A stretch of DNA of 38,416 nucleotides from Deltaproteobacteria bacterium. GTDB lineage: Bacteria > Myxococcota > B64-G9. Below are positions 23,999-30,797 of this stretch, in pieces. The translations under genes were made by a program, and so were the position numbers. The notes under the pieces are model-generated. The model had not been told where the DNA came from and searched no databases. It saw nothing but the letters and a program-made list of their open reading frames with translations. The stretch is from contig JAFGRB010000294.1 of assembly GCA_016935365.1 (NCBI GenBank), positions 1 to 38,416 of the forward strand. The letters are read 5' to 3'. Position 1 is the stretch's first letter; every line of letters starts with the position of its first letter.

Positions 23999-25558
23999 GT
24001 GGAGCCCGATCGGCACACATCCCGTTTCGTGAGACAGCTCGTCCAGGTCGCGATGGGCGTCGGCCTGTGCGCCGGGCTCGTGGGCTGCCCCGATTACGCC
24101 ATGCTGGACGGCAAGGCCTGCGACGAGCTGGGACGCTGTCTGGACGGCTACGTCTGCGATCCGGACAGCTCGCGCTGCGTCCGGCCTGGCGACGGCGGGC
24201 TGGACGGCGACGGCGGGCCGGACGGCGGGGACGGGGTCAATCCCTGCCTGGGGCCGGACGGCGAGCCCGTCTCGGCGGCCTGTGACGGGGATGCGCTCGT
24301 TCAATGCCAGGACGGCCAGGAGGTCGATCGCCAGGCCTGTCCGCTCGGCTGCATGCCGGACGGGAATCCTCCCCGATGCTACCGGCTGGCCCCCTCGAAC
24401 CTGAGCGGACCGGCGCACAACTTCGTCTGTCGATCGTCACAGCCGCTCGTCGTCGAGGGACAGGCGGAGCTGGATACCGATCGAGGCGAGATCTCCATCG
24501 ATGGCCAGAGCTTCGATGTCGAGCGTTTCGTGATCGTGGGCCAGGACGACGGGCCTGACATCGCCGTGTTCGACTTCACGAGGATCGAGATCCATCCCGG
24601 AGCGAGCCTGATCGCGACCGGCGGCAACGCCCTGGCGCTGCTGGCCTGCGAGGAGCTCGTCTGTGACGGCGTTCTGGACGCCAGCGGAAGCGCGGGCATG
24701 ATGGTCGGCAGTGGAGTCGGCACGCGGGGCAGGGGTGGCCCCGGTGGCTATGACGGCGGCGATGAGGACGGCGGACCAGGTGAGGGCCCGGGAGCCGGAA
24801 GCGGCGGCGAGCAGGCTGATTGCGAGGCGCTGTTCGACTCGGGCGGCGGCGGCGGCGCCTACGGCGGTGCAGGTGGCGCGGGTGGCGAGGGAGGACGCGC
24901 CGGGGACTGCTTCGCCGAGCGCGTGCCGGGGGGGAGTGTCTACGGGTCAGCAGAGATCCATCCGCTCGTCGGCGGCAGCGGGGGCGGCGGCGGCTCCGAC
25001 GACGCCGGCGGGCCTGGCGGCGGCGGCGGCGGTGCGGTCCAGCTCGGCTCGGGCACGATCATCTCGATCGGCCCGCAGGGCGGCGTGCGCGTTGCGGGCG
25101 GAGGCGGCGCGGGCGGCCACGACGGCCTCGACTCCAGCGCGGGCGGCGGCGGCGGCGCTGGCGGCGCCGTGCTGCTTGAGGCCCCGATGGTCTCCGTGCG
25201 CGGCTTCCTGGCGGCCAACGGTGGAGGAGGGGGCGCGGGCTACGGCGACAACATCCGCTGGTCGGTCTTCGTCGCGGCTTCGGGCGAGGACGGTGCGGCC
25301 GGCAGCCAGGCCGCGGAGGGCGGCCCGGGCGAGGATCTCGGAGGCAGCGGGGGAATGGGCGCGGCTGCAGGCAATGCCGATGCACACTACGGACAGGACG
25401 CCCAGAACGGAGGCGGCGGGGGCGGCGGCGCGGGGCGGATCCGCATCCACACCCGCCAGGGCAACCTGCAGCTCGGCGCCCAGTGCCAGATCTCGCCATC
25501 CGACGACGATGGCGCCTGCAGCGGGCTCTGCAGTCAAGGCGAAGTGCAGCGCTGGTGA
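23999..25558 (+). CDS. Glycine-rich secreted lipoprotein
   Basis: A 519-residue lipoprotein with a canonical lipobox (LCAGLVGC, Cys30). The N-terminal part is cysteine-rich (CDELGRCLDGYVCDPDSSRC), followed by a Gly/Asp linker and a second Cys cluster. From about residue 135 a beta-helix-like segment alternates short strands with long glycine tracts (GGGGGAYGGAGG, GGPGGGGGGAVQL, GGGGGAGGAVLLEAP). Strand motifs of the type ISIGPQGGVRVAGG and VSVRGFLAANGGGG recur between the tracts, as in large surface proteins of myxobacteria. Start is uncertain: GTG at 23999 lies 6 bases after TAGAAT, while GTG at 24029 would give a shorter signal peptide. The downstream cysteine-rich lipoprotein starts 33 bases after its stop codon. 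Specific function unknown; an exposed structural or adhesive role is inference. Confidence 0.75.
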   Translation: MEPDRHTSRFVRQLVQVAMGVGLCAGLVGCPDYAMLDGKACDELGRCLDGYVCDPDSSRCVRPGDGGLDGDGGPDGGDGVNPCLGPDGEPVSAACDGDALVQCQDGQEVDRQACPLGCMPDGNPPRCYRLAPSNLSGPAHNFVCRSSQPLVVEGQAELDTDRGEISIDGQSFDVERFVIVGQDDGPDIAVFDFTRIEIHPGASLIATGGNALALLACEELVCDGVLDASGSAGMMVGSGVGTRGRGGPGGYDGGDEDGGPGEGPGAGSGGEQADCEALFDSGGGGGAYGGAGGAGGEGGRAGDCFAERVPGGSVYGSAEIHPLVGGSGGGGGSDDAGGPGGGGGGAVQLGSGTIISIGPQGGVRVAGGGGAGGHDGLDSSAGGGGGAGGAVLLEAPMVSVRGFLAANGGGGGAGYGDNIRWSVFVAASGEDGAAGSQAAEGGPGEDLGGSGGMGAAAGNADAHYGQDAQNGGGGGGGAGRIRIHTRQGNLQLGAQCQISPSDDDGACSGLCSQGEVQRW

Positions 25559-25591
25559 GAAACGCACACACGACCACGGGGAGCGACATAG

Positions 25592-27703
25592 ATGGCAATC
25601 CTGGATTCGCGCGTCGGGTTTCTGTGGGGAGTGTGCCTGCTCCTTGCGGCTTCCTTTCACGGCTGCTCCGATTCGACCGCAGACTGTATTGGGGGCAAAG
25701 AAATCGGAGGGATCTGCTATCCGAGCGACTGCCCGCATATGGACTGTGCACCGGGATCGGTCTGCGTAGGGGAGAAATGTGTCGAGGAGGGCTGCGTCCA
25801 AGTCAACTGCGGGCAGGACAGGGTGTGCCACGATGGCCAGTGCTACCCATCGAGCTGCCGTACGCGTACCTGCCCTGGTCTCGGCGAGGTCTGCGTCGAG
25901 GAGCACTGCGTGTCGGTATCATGCCTGGATGTGGTGTGCCCCGAGGGGGAGGAGTGTGCTGCCGGCCAGTGCTACCCGAAGAACTGCGGTGAGCAGGACT
26001 GTGACTCATACGATGCGGTTTGCTACGAGGAGCAGTGCACCCATCGGTCCTGTGTCGAGGTGGAGTGCCCATCTGATGAGGTGTGTGCCCGGGGGGCTTG
26101 CTACCCGGACGATTGCGGCGGAGTGGATTGCGAGGCGGGAGAAGTGTGTGCTGCGGGTGAGTGCGTGGATTCGGATTGCATGGGCGTGCGTTGCGATGCG
26201 GGAAGGCGGTGTGTGGAGGGATGGTGCTTGGATGCCGACTGTCCAGATGCGGACTGCGCTCCGGTCGAGGTCTGCATACAGGACCGTTGCATTCCCCAGC
26301 AGTGCTTTGCGGTCCGCTGCCAGCAGGCCGAACGCTGTGCATCCGACGGTCAGTGTCACCCGGCCGACTGCAGCGAAGCGGTCTGCGACGAGGACGAGGT
26401 GTGCATCGAAGAGGTCTGCACGGACTGGAACTGCGTGGGGGTGGAATGTCCTCCGGGCAGGATTTGCGACGGGGGTGTCTGTGTGCTCGGATGTCCACCT
26501 TTCGCCTGCACGGGGCAGAACCAGTGCGAGACCTATGCGTGCGGAGAGGTGATCATGGTCTGCCTGTTCGGCCGGGAGAGCGGAGAACCTGGATGGGAAG
26601 AGTCGGACAGCGGGGGTTCGTGTACGGATTCGGACCCCTGTACCCATGACGATGCGTGCCAGCAGGGTGTCTGCATCGGGACGGAGGTCCAGTGCGATTC
26701 TCCGCCTCCCGATCGATGCGAAGGAGACACGCGCGTGTCTTTCGCCGCGTTTGGCGCCTGTCAGGATGGCAGCTGCGAGTATGAGGAGATACGAGAGGAC
26801 TGCCCCGAGGGCTGCGAGGCGGGCATCTGCCTGGGCTGCGATGCCGAGCGATGCCCGGATGGCTGCTGCCGGGAAGCGCGTTGCCTGGCGTCCGCTCTTA
26901 CAAGCTGCGGGATCGGCGGAGCGCCCTGCATCGATTGCAGCAGCGTATACGGTGCTAGGGCGGATGCGTGCTCGCCTCTGGGCGCATGCGTTTGCGAGGC
27001 GGCTGGTGCATTGTGTCGCGATGGGGAGGCGTGCACGCAGTCCGGCTGCTGCCCGGAGGACAGGCTCTGCGCTGGGATCTGCTGCGGTACGGAGGAAGCT
27101 TGCCTCTCCGGTGCTTGCTGTCCGCTCGAGCGCCTCTGCGATCAGGCCTGCTGCGAAGAGGGGCAGGTCTGCGTCAGCGGGATCTGCTGCACGCCGCACA
27201 GCTTCCAGGCCTGCCACGAGGACGACCTGACCTGGTTCGACAGCTGCGGCAACCCGGAAGAGACGGCGAGCGATTGCGGAGTCGATGGCTGCGATGGCTG
27301 GGGCGCCTGGTCCTGCATCGATGCAGCCCGGCGACGGAGAAGCCGCATCTGTCATGACCGGGGATGTGACCAGAGCGCCTGCTTCGACGTCCAGACAGAC
27401 GAAGACCAGACCGAGAGCTGCGGCAGCGGCAACACCTGTGTCTCTGGCAACTGCGAGCAGACAGTGGTCGTGCTGGTATGCGAGCACATAGAGGGTAGCA
27501 GCGCGTCTTCTCGTTGTGGTACCCGGAGCTGTGTGAGCATCGGATTGGACTCGGCCGGCACGGACGGGCTCTACTGTTGCTGCAGCGGCTTCGATTGTCC
27601 CTGCAACGCCATCTATCAGCAAAGCGGGGGGACCTGCAGCACGAATCTCTGCGACTGCCCTCCGAACAGCAACTCCTACACGAATGTCCGCTGCAGCTAC
27701 TGA
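25592..27703 (+). CDS. Cysteine-rich repeat lipoprotein
   Basis: A 703-residue exported protein; the N-terminus MAILDSRVGFLWGVCLLLAA ends in a probable lipobox at SFHGC (Cys25). Residues about 47-297 contain twelve tandem units of about 20 residues, each with four cysteines spaced roughly C-x4-C-x5-C-x4-C-x4. Several alternate units carry CYP after the fourth Cys, showing a two-unit super-repeat. Further C-terminal are segments of the type CTDSDPCTHDDACQQGVC and several CC-containing units (ICCGTEEACLSGACC), then a final Cys-rich tail. The ATG at 25592 has GGGGAG about 8 bases upstream. Probably cotranscribed with the glycine-rich lipoprotein gene. The many cysteines imply disulfide-stabilised export outside the cytoplasm; no enzymatic domain is recognised. 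Its stop codon region overlaps the end of the convergent parA-like gene by 7 bases. Confidence 0.8.
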   Translation: MAILDSRVGFLWGVCLLLAASFHGCSDSTADCIGGKEIGGICYPSDCPHMDCAPGSVCVGEKCVEEGCVQVNCGQDRVCHDGQCYPSSCRTRTCPGLGEVCVEEHCVSVSCLDVVCPEGEECAAGQCYPKNCGEQDCDSYDAVCYEEQCTHRSCVEVECPSDEVCARGACYPDDCGGVDCEAGEVCAAGECVDSDCMGVRCDAGRRCVEGWCLDADCPDADCAPVEVCIQDRCIPQQCFAVRCQQAERCASDGQCHPADCSEAVCDEDEVCIEEVCTDWNCVGVECPPGRICDGGVCVLGCPPFACTGQNQCETYACGEVIMVCLFGRESGEPGWEESDSGGSCTDSDPCTHDDACQQGVCIGTEVQCDSPPPDRCEGDTRVSFAAFGACQDGSCEYEEIREDCPEGCEAGICLGCDAERCPDGCCREARCLASALTSCGIGGAPCIDCSSVYGARADACSPLGACVCEAAGALCRDGEACTQSGCCPEDRLCAGICCGTEEACLSGACCPLERLCDQACCEEGQVCVSGICCTPHSFQACHEDDLTWFDSCGNPEETASDCGVDGCDGWGAWSCIDAARRRRSRICHDRGCDQSACFDVQTDEDQTESCGSGNTCVSGNCEQTVVVLVCEHIEGSSASSRCGTRSCVSIGLDSAGTDGLYCCCSGFDCPCNAIYQQSGGTCSTNLCDCPPNSNSYTNVRCSY

Positions 27704-28467
27704 GCGCTTCTGCGGCCGGCTCGCCGCCAGAGCTCCTCGGCCAGCTCGCGCAGACAGGTCGCGACCTCGCTGGTCGGGGCATAGTCGAAGACCAGCGCGA
27801 ATCCCAGGCCGGCCTGGTTGAGCGCCTCGGCCCGGAGCACCCGGCTGCGCGCCAGGGGCATCTCGAGCTCGGCGAAGGCCTCTTCCACGGCTGCATTGGT
27901 GGCCGTGGTGCGGCGATCCCAGAGGTTGACCACGGCGACGGCTGCGCCCCGCCCTTCGTTGACATCGAGCCACGCGCTGCGGATCTCGCCCAGGCCCTGC
28001 AGGGCGTGGGCCATGGCGGGCAGCGGCACGACCATCAAGTCGCAGGCTGCCAGGGCCGCCTCGCTGAACGCGTTGAGCTGCGGCGGCGTATCCATGACCA
28101 GGGCGTCGAACGGCTCGGCCAGCGCCTGCATGGCCCGGGGCAGGGCTTGCAGGCGGTGACCCCAGCGGAACAGATCGCGCTCCAGGCTCGCCATCCGGCT
28201 GGTCGCCGGCGCCACGAAGAGCTGCGTCCGCGCGGTCGGCAGAATGACATCTTGGAGACGCGCGCGCGGACGGAGGCCGAACGCGTCCGCCGTGCAGAAG
28301 GCATCATGGGCGGGATCCACGCCGGCCAGCAGGCTCGCGTGCCCTTGCGGGTCGAGATCCAAAAGCAGCGTCCGCCGTCCAGCGTCCGCCAGGGCTGCGG
28401 CCACGTGAGCGGCCAGGGTGGTCTTTCCCACCCCGCCCTTGATCGAGGCGAAGGCAAGAGATCGCAC
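27697..28467 (-). CDS. Orphan ParA/MinD-type ATPase
   Basis: A 256-residue deviant Walker ATPase. The N-terminus contains KGGVGKTT (residues 10-17) with the signature lysine, the switch-I-like DLDPQGHAS near 37-45, and Walker B VMDTPPQLN near residue 125. It lacks an N-terminal helix-turn-helix and is of the short ParA/Soj size. No parB gene or parS-like cluster was recognised nearby, so a cargo-positioning role (for example protein clusters) is as likely as DNA segregation. The start is GTG at 28467 with AGGAGG about 7 bases upstream. A TTGACA-17-TAACAC promoter lies at 28516-28488. It is divergent from the HTH/cyclin-like gene and its stop overlaps the end of the cysteine-rich gene. Confidence 0.85.
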   Translation of the reverse strand: MRSLAFASIKGGVGKTTLAAHVAAALADAGRRTLLLDLDPQGHASLLAGVDPAHDAFCTADAFGLRPRARLQDVILPTARTQLFVAPATSRMASLERDLFRWGHRLQALPRAMQALAEPFDALVMDTPPQLNAFSEAALAACDLMVVPLPAMAHALQGLGEIRSAWLDVNEGRGAAVAVVNLWDRRTTATNAAVEEAFAELEMPLARSRVLRAEALNQAGLGFALVFDYAPTSEVATCLRELAEELWRRAGRRSAQ

Positions 28468-28487
28468 CGTCCGTCCTCCTGATGCCT

Positions 28488-28516
28488 GTGTTAGGGGAAG
28501 CGCGGGCCGATGTCAA
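28488..28516 (-). promoter_or_regulatory. Candidate promoter of parA-like gene
   Basis: On the minus strand, perfect TTGACA (28516-28511) and TAACAC (28493-28488) lie 17 bases apart, giving a short leader that contains the AGGAGG ribosome-binding site of the GTG start at 28467. Confidence 0.4.
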
Positions 28517-28598
28517 TCGGGTTGCGCTGTGGAGACCGCGGACAGGTCTTTCTCGCGAGGCTTGCAAAGCGGTGTGTGGATCTGTGATTCTTGTGAGC

Positions 28599-30080
28599 AT
28601 GGCGGGCAAGGGCACTCGAGATCGACGCTCCGGCCGCAGACTATCTCGGGCGGATCGCACCCTGGAGGTCGAGCGGCTGCTGCGGCGAGAGATGACGCGT
28701 CGGCGCCGGTCAGAGGAGATCGTGGAGCGAGCCGTCGCGCTCTGGGCACGCTTCGCGGTCGAGCGGCAACCGAGGATCCGCAAGCCTTCTGTCTACGCGG
28801 CTGCAGTCGAGTACAGCCTTACGCTGCTCGAGAGCGGTTATGGCCCTAGCCAGGACGAGCTGGCAGAGCGATACGGGGTGAGCGCGTCGTCCATCTCGCG
28901 GGTTCACGGCGAGATCGTCGAGATGGTGGCTTCCGGGGAGCGCGCGCCCCCGAGCCTTGCGGAGCTCGTCGATCGACTGGCAGCCGAGGAGCTGGAATCC
29001 GAGCAGGAGCGAGCCGAGCGCGCACTGGCGCGCGTCCAGGAAGAGATGCGCGAGGAGCAGGAGGCTCCTTTCGAGGCGACTGCCGCGACGCGCGAGGCAC
29101 TCCGCGCGCTGCCCAGGACGAACGAGCTGTGGCTCGGAGGCCGGCGCGCCATCCATACCGTCATCTCCAGAGACGGGCCTTTCCAGCCCGATGCGGTCGT
29201 GTGGCTGGAGGCCGGCAGCCGGGCCATCACCACGGGCCAGCTCGTTCACCCGGACGACGACGATCTGGCCGTCATCGAGGCGCTCGCAGCCGCCATGCTG
29301 GAGCCAGCCTTCGGCCAGCCCCGCCGTCCTGCGACGGTCGAGCTGGACGATCCCCGGCTGGCCCGACGGTTCAAGCCCGTCTTCGATTCGCTCCAGATGG
29401 CCTGTCAGCTCGGCTCCGGCGATCTCATCGACGAGGCCGTGGCCGCGCTCGAGTCACAGCTCCAGGACGCGTATCCCGAGCCGGGTCTGCTCGGCAAGGG
29501 TATCGAACCGGATGTCCTGGCGGAGTTCCACCGCGTTGCGGCCCGGCTGGCTCGATCGGATGCCTGGCGCGCGCTCACCGAGCAGTTGATCCTCGAGGTC
29601 GATCCCGGCATCCCGGGTGTCTCGCCGCAGTGCGTCTGCATGCTCGGAGCACCGGGACCGGACCGCGGCCTGCTGTTCTTCGCCTCGGCCGATGACTACT
29701 TCCAGCACGCGCGTCTCGCCGAGCTGCGGGAGCTCGGCGCCCGAGCGTGCCGACCTGGCGTCGAACTGCTCGCGCTGGGCTACGACCCGGTTCATACCCT
29801 GGGCAAGGCCCGGCAGCGAGAGCTCATGGAGCATGGGTGGGAGCTCGCGGACACCGACTCGGCACCCGGCTTGATCAAGATGGGACCGGACGACTTCTCG
29901 CTCCCCTTGAGCGCCGACGACTATCGGATCGCGTCGCGCTGCGCAGATGCGATTGGCAACTTGCTGGATGCGCATCCCGAGGCCTTCGAGGCGCCGGGCG
30001 CCAGGCGGCGGTTCACGCTGGACGACAGGTGGATCGTCATACCCCATCCCGCCATGCCGCTGTGGAGCCGGGGCTGCTGA
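28599..30080 (+). CDS. Unknown protein with HTH/cyclin-like N-terminal domain
   Basis: A 493-residue cytoplasmic protein. Residues about 35-110 form an all-helical domain with PSVYAAAVEYSLTLLESGYG then QDELAERYGVSASSISRVHG, a helix-turn-helix whose layout (cyclin-like box followed by E-L-A-x-x-x-G-V-S) recalls TFIIB or bacterial cyclin/HTH proteins. A charged coiled segment follows (about 120-150). The middle domain opens with NELWLGGRRAIHTVISRDGP and contains an acidic LVHPDDDDLAVIEALAAAM stretch; this may be the DUF6930 family, remembered but not verified. A third domain continues to the end (FFASADDYFQHARL, DRWIVIPHPAMP). The ATG at 28599 is chosen over an in-frame ATG at 28482, which would cross the parA promoter; only a weak promoter (TTGCAA, TGTGATTCT) precedes it, again without clear Shine-Dalgarno. 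Function unknown; a DNA-binding role is inference. Confidence 0.6.
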   Translation: MAGKGTRDRRSGRRLSRADRTLEVERLLRREMTRRRRSEEIVERAVALWARFAVERQPRIRKPSVYAAAVEYSLTLLESGYGPSQDELAERYGVSASSISRVHGEIVEMVASGERAPPSLAELVDRLAAEELESEQERAERALARVQEEMREEQEAPFEATAATREALRALPRTNELWLGGRRAIHTVISRDGPFQPDAVVWLEAGSRAITTGQLVHPDDDDLAVIEALAAAMLEPAFGQPRRPATVELDDPRLARRFKPVFDSLQMACQLGSGDLIDEAVAALESQLQDAYPEPGLLGKGIEPDVLAEFHRVAARLARSDAWRALTEQLILEVDPGIPGVSPQCVCMLGAPGPDRGLLFFASADDYFQHARLAELRELGARACRPGVELLALGYDPVHTLGKARQRELMEHGWELADTDSAPGLIKMGPDDFSLPLSADDYRIASRCADAIGNLLDAHPEAFEAPGARRRFTLDDRWIVIPHPAMPLWSRGC

Positions 30081-30112
30081 GGGCTGCGATTAAAACCGCC
30101 ACAGGAGGTGTC

Positions 30113-30793
30113 ATGCGATTCCGTATCCAGCTCGTAGCCTGTCTCGTCTCGGTCCTTTCGCTCGCCGGCCATGCCTGGGCAGCGAAGAAGAAAGGCGCTG
30201 CGATCCAGTTCTGCGGCCAGCGCCTGTCCACTCTCTCGACCTCGGTCTCCTGCTCCGATCCCCAGGTCGCCGATCTACACCCGCTGAAGGCGCTCGCGCG
30301 GCTGCGGACGCTCTTTCTGAGCCGGACCGCGGCCGCCGATCTGACGCCCATCGCCGGGCTCGTGCAGCTAGAGGAGCTCCACCTCTACAAGACGCGCGTC
30401 ACGGATCTGGCGCCCATCGGGCGGCTCACCAGGCTGCGCGAGCTGGACCTGAACGGCACGCGGGTGCGCGATCTGCGCCCGATCGCTGGCATGCGGAAAC
30501 TCGTCAAGCTCAACCTCTGGGGCACGCGGGTGACGGACATCTCGCCGCTCGCGAAACTGGGCAGCCTGCAGGACCTGTGGCTCAACCACACCGCGGTCAC
30601 CGATCTGCGCCCGATCTCGGGGCTGCCCAAGCTCAGGCGGCTCTTCTTGAGCAACTCCAAGGTCGACGACATCTCGCCGCTCGCCGGTGTCGAGAGCCTT
30701 CGCGAGATCGGCCTCTACGGGACGAAGGTGAGCCCCGAGCAGATCGCGGCTCTGGAGAAGGCGATCCCCGAGCTGCGCGTCCTCGGACCGTGA
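30113..30793 (+). CDS. Exported leucine-rich-repeat protein
   Basis: A 226-residue protein with a clear signal peptide (MRFRIQLVACLVSVLSLAGH, probable cleavage after AWA) and a small Cys-containing cap (FCGQRL...SVSCSDP). Seven consecutive leucine-rich repeats of 22 residues follow, with the internalin-type pattern L-x-x-L-x-x-L-x-L-x-x-T-x-V-x-D-L/I-x-P-I/L, for example LEELHLYKTRVTDL and LRELDLNGTRVRDL. The ATG at 30113 has a strong ribosome-binding site (ACAGGAGGTG) 3 bases upstream. It follows the HTH/cyclin-like gene after 32 bases and may be cotranscribed. Its stop is only 4 bases from that of the convergent MopE-repeat gene. A protein-binding role in the periplasm or outside the cell is likely; the partner is unknown. 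Confidence 0.85.
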   Translation: MRFRIQLVACLVSVLSLAGHAWAAKKKGAAIQFCGQRLSTLSTSVSCSDPQVADLHPLKALARLRTLFLSRTAAADLTPIAGLVQLEELHLYKTRVTDLAPIGRLTRLRELDLNGTRVRDLRPIAGMRKLVKLNLWGTRVTDISPLAKLGSLQDLWLNHTAVTDLRPISGLPKLRRLFLSNSKVDDISPLAGVESLREIGLYGTKVSPEQIAALEKAIPELRVLGP

Positions 30794-30797
30794 GGTC

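Noticed and set aside
26006..27973. A 655-codon minus-strand open frame opposite the cysteine-rich lipoprotein
   Set aside because: The plus-strand protein has a regular cysteine repeat that explains the codon pattern; the antisense product is Ala/Arg-rich and has no signal or domain.
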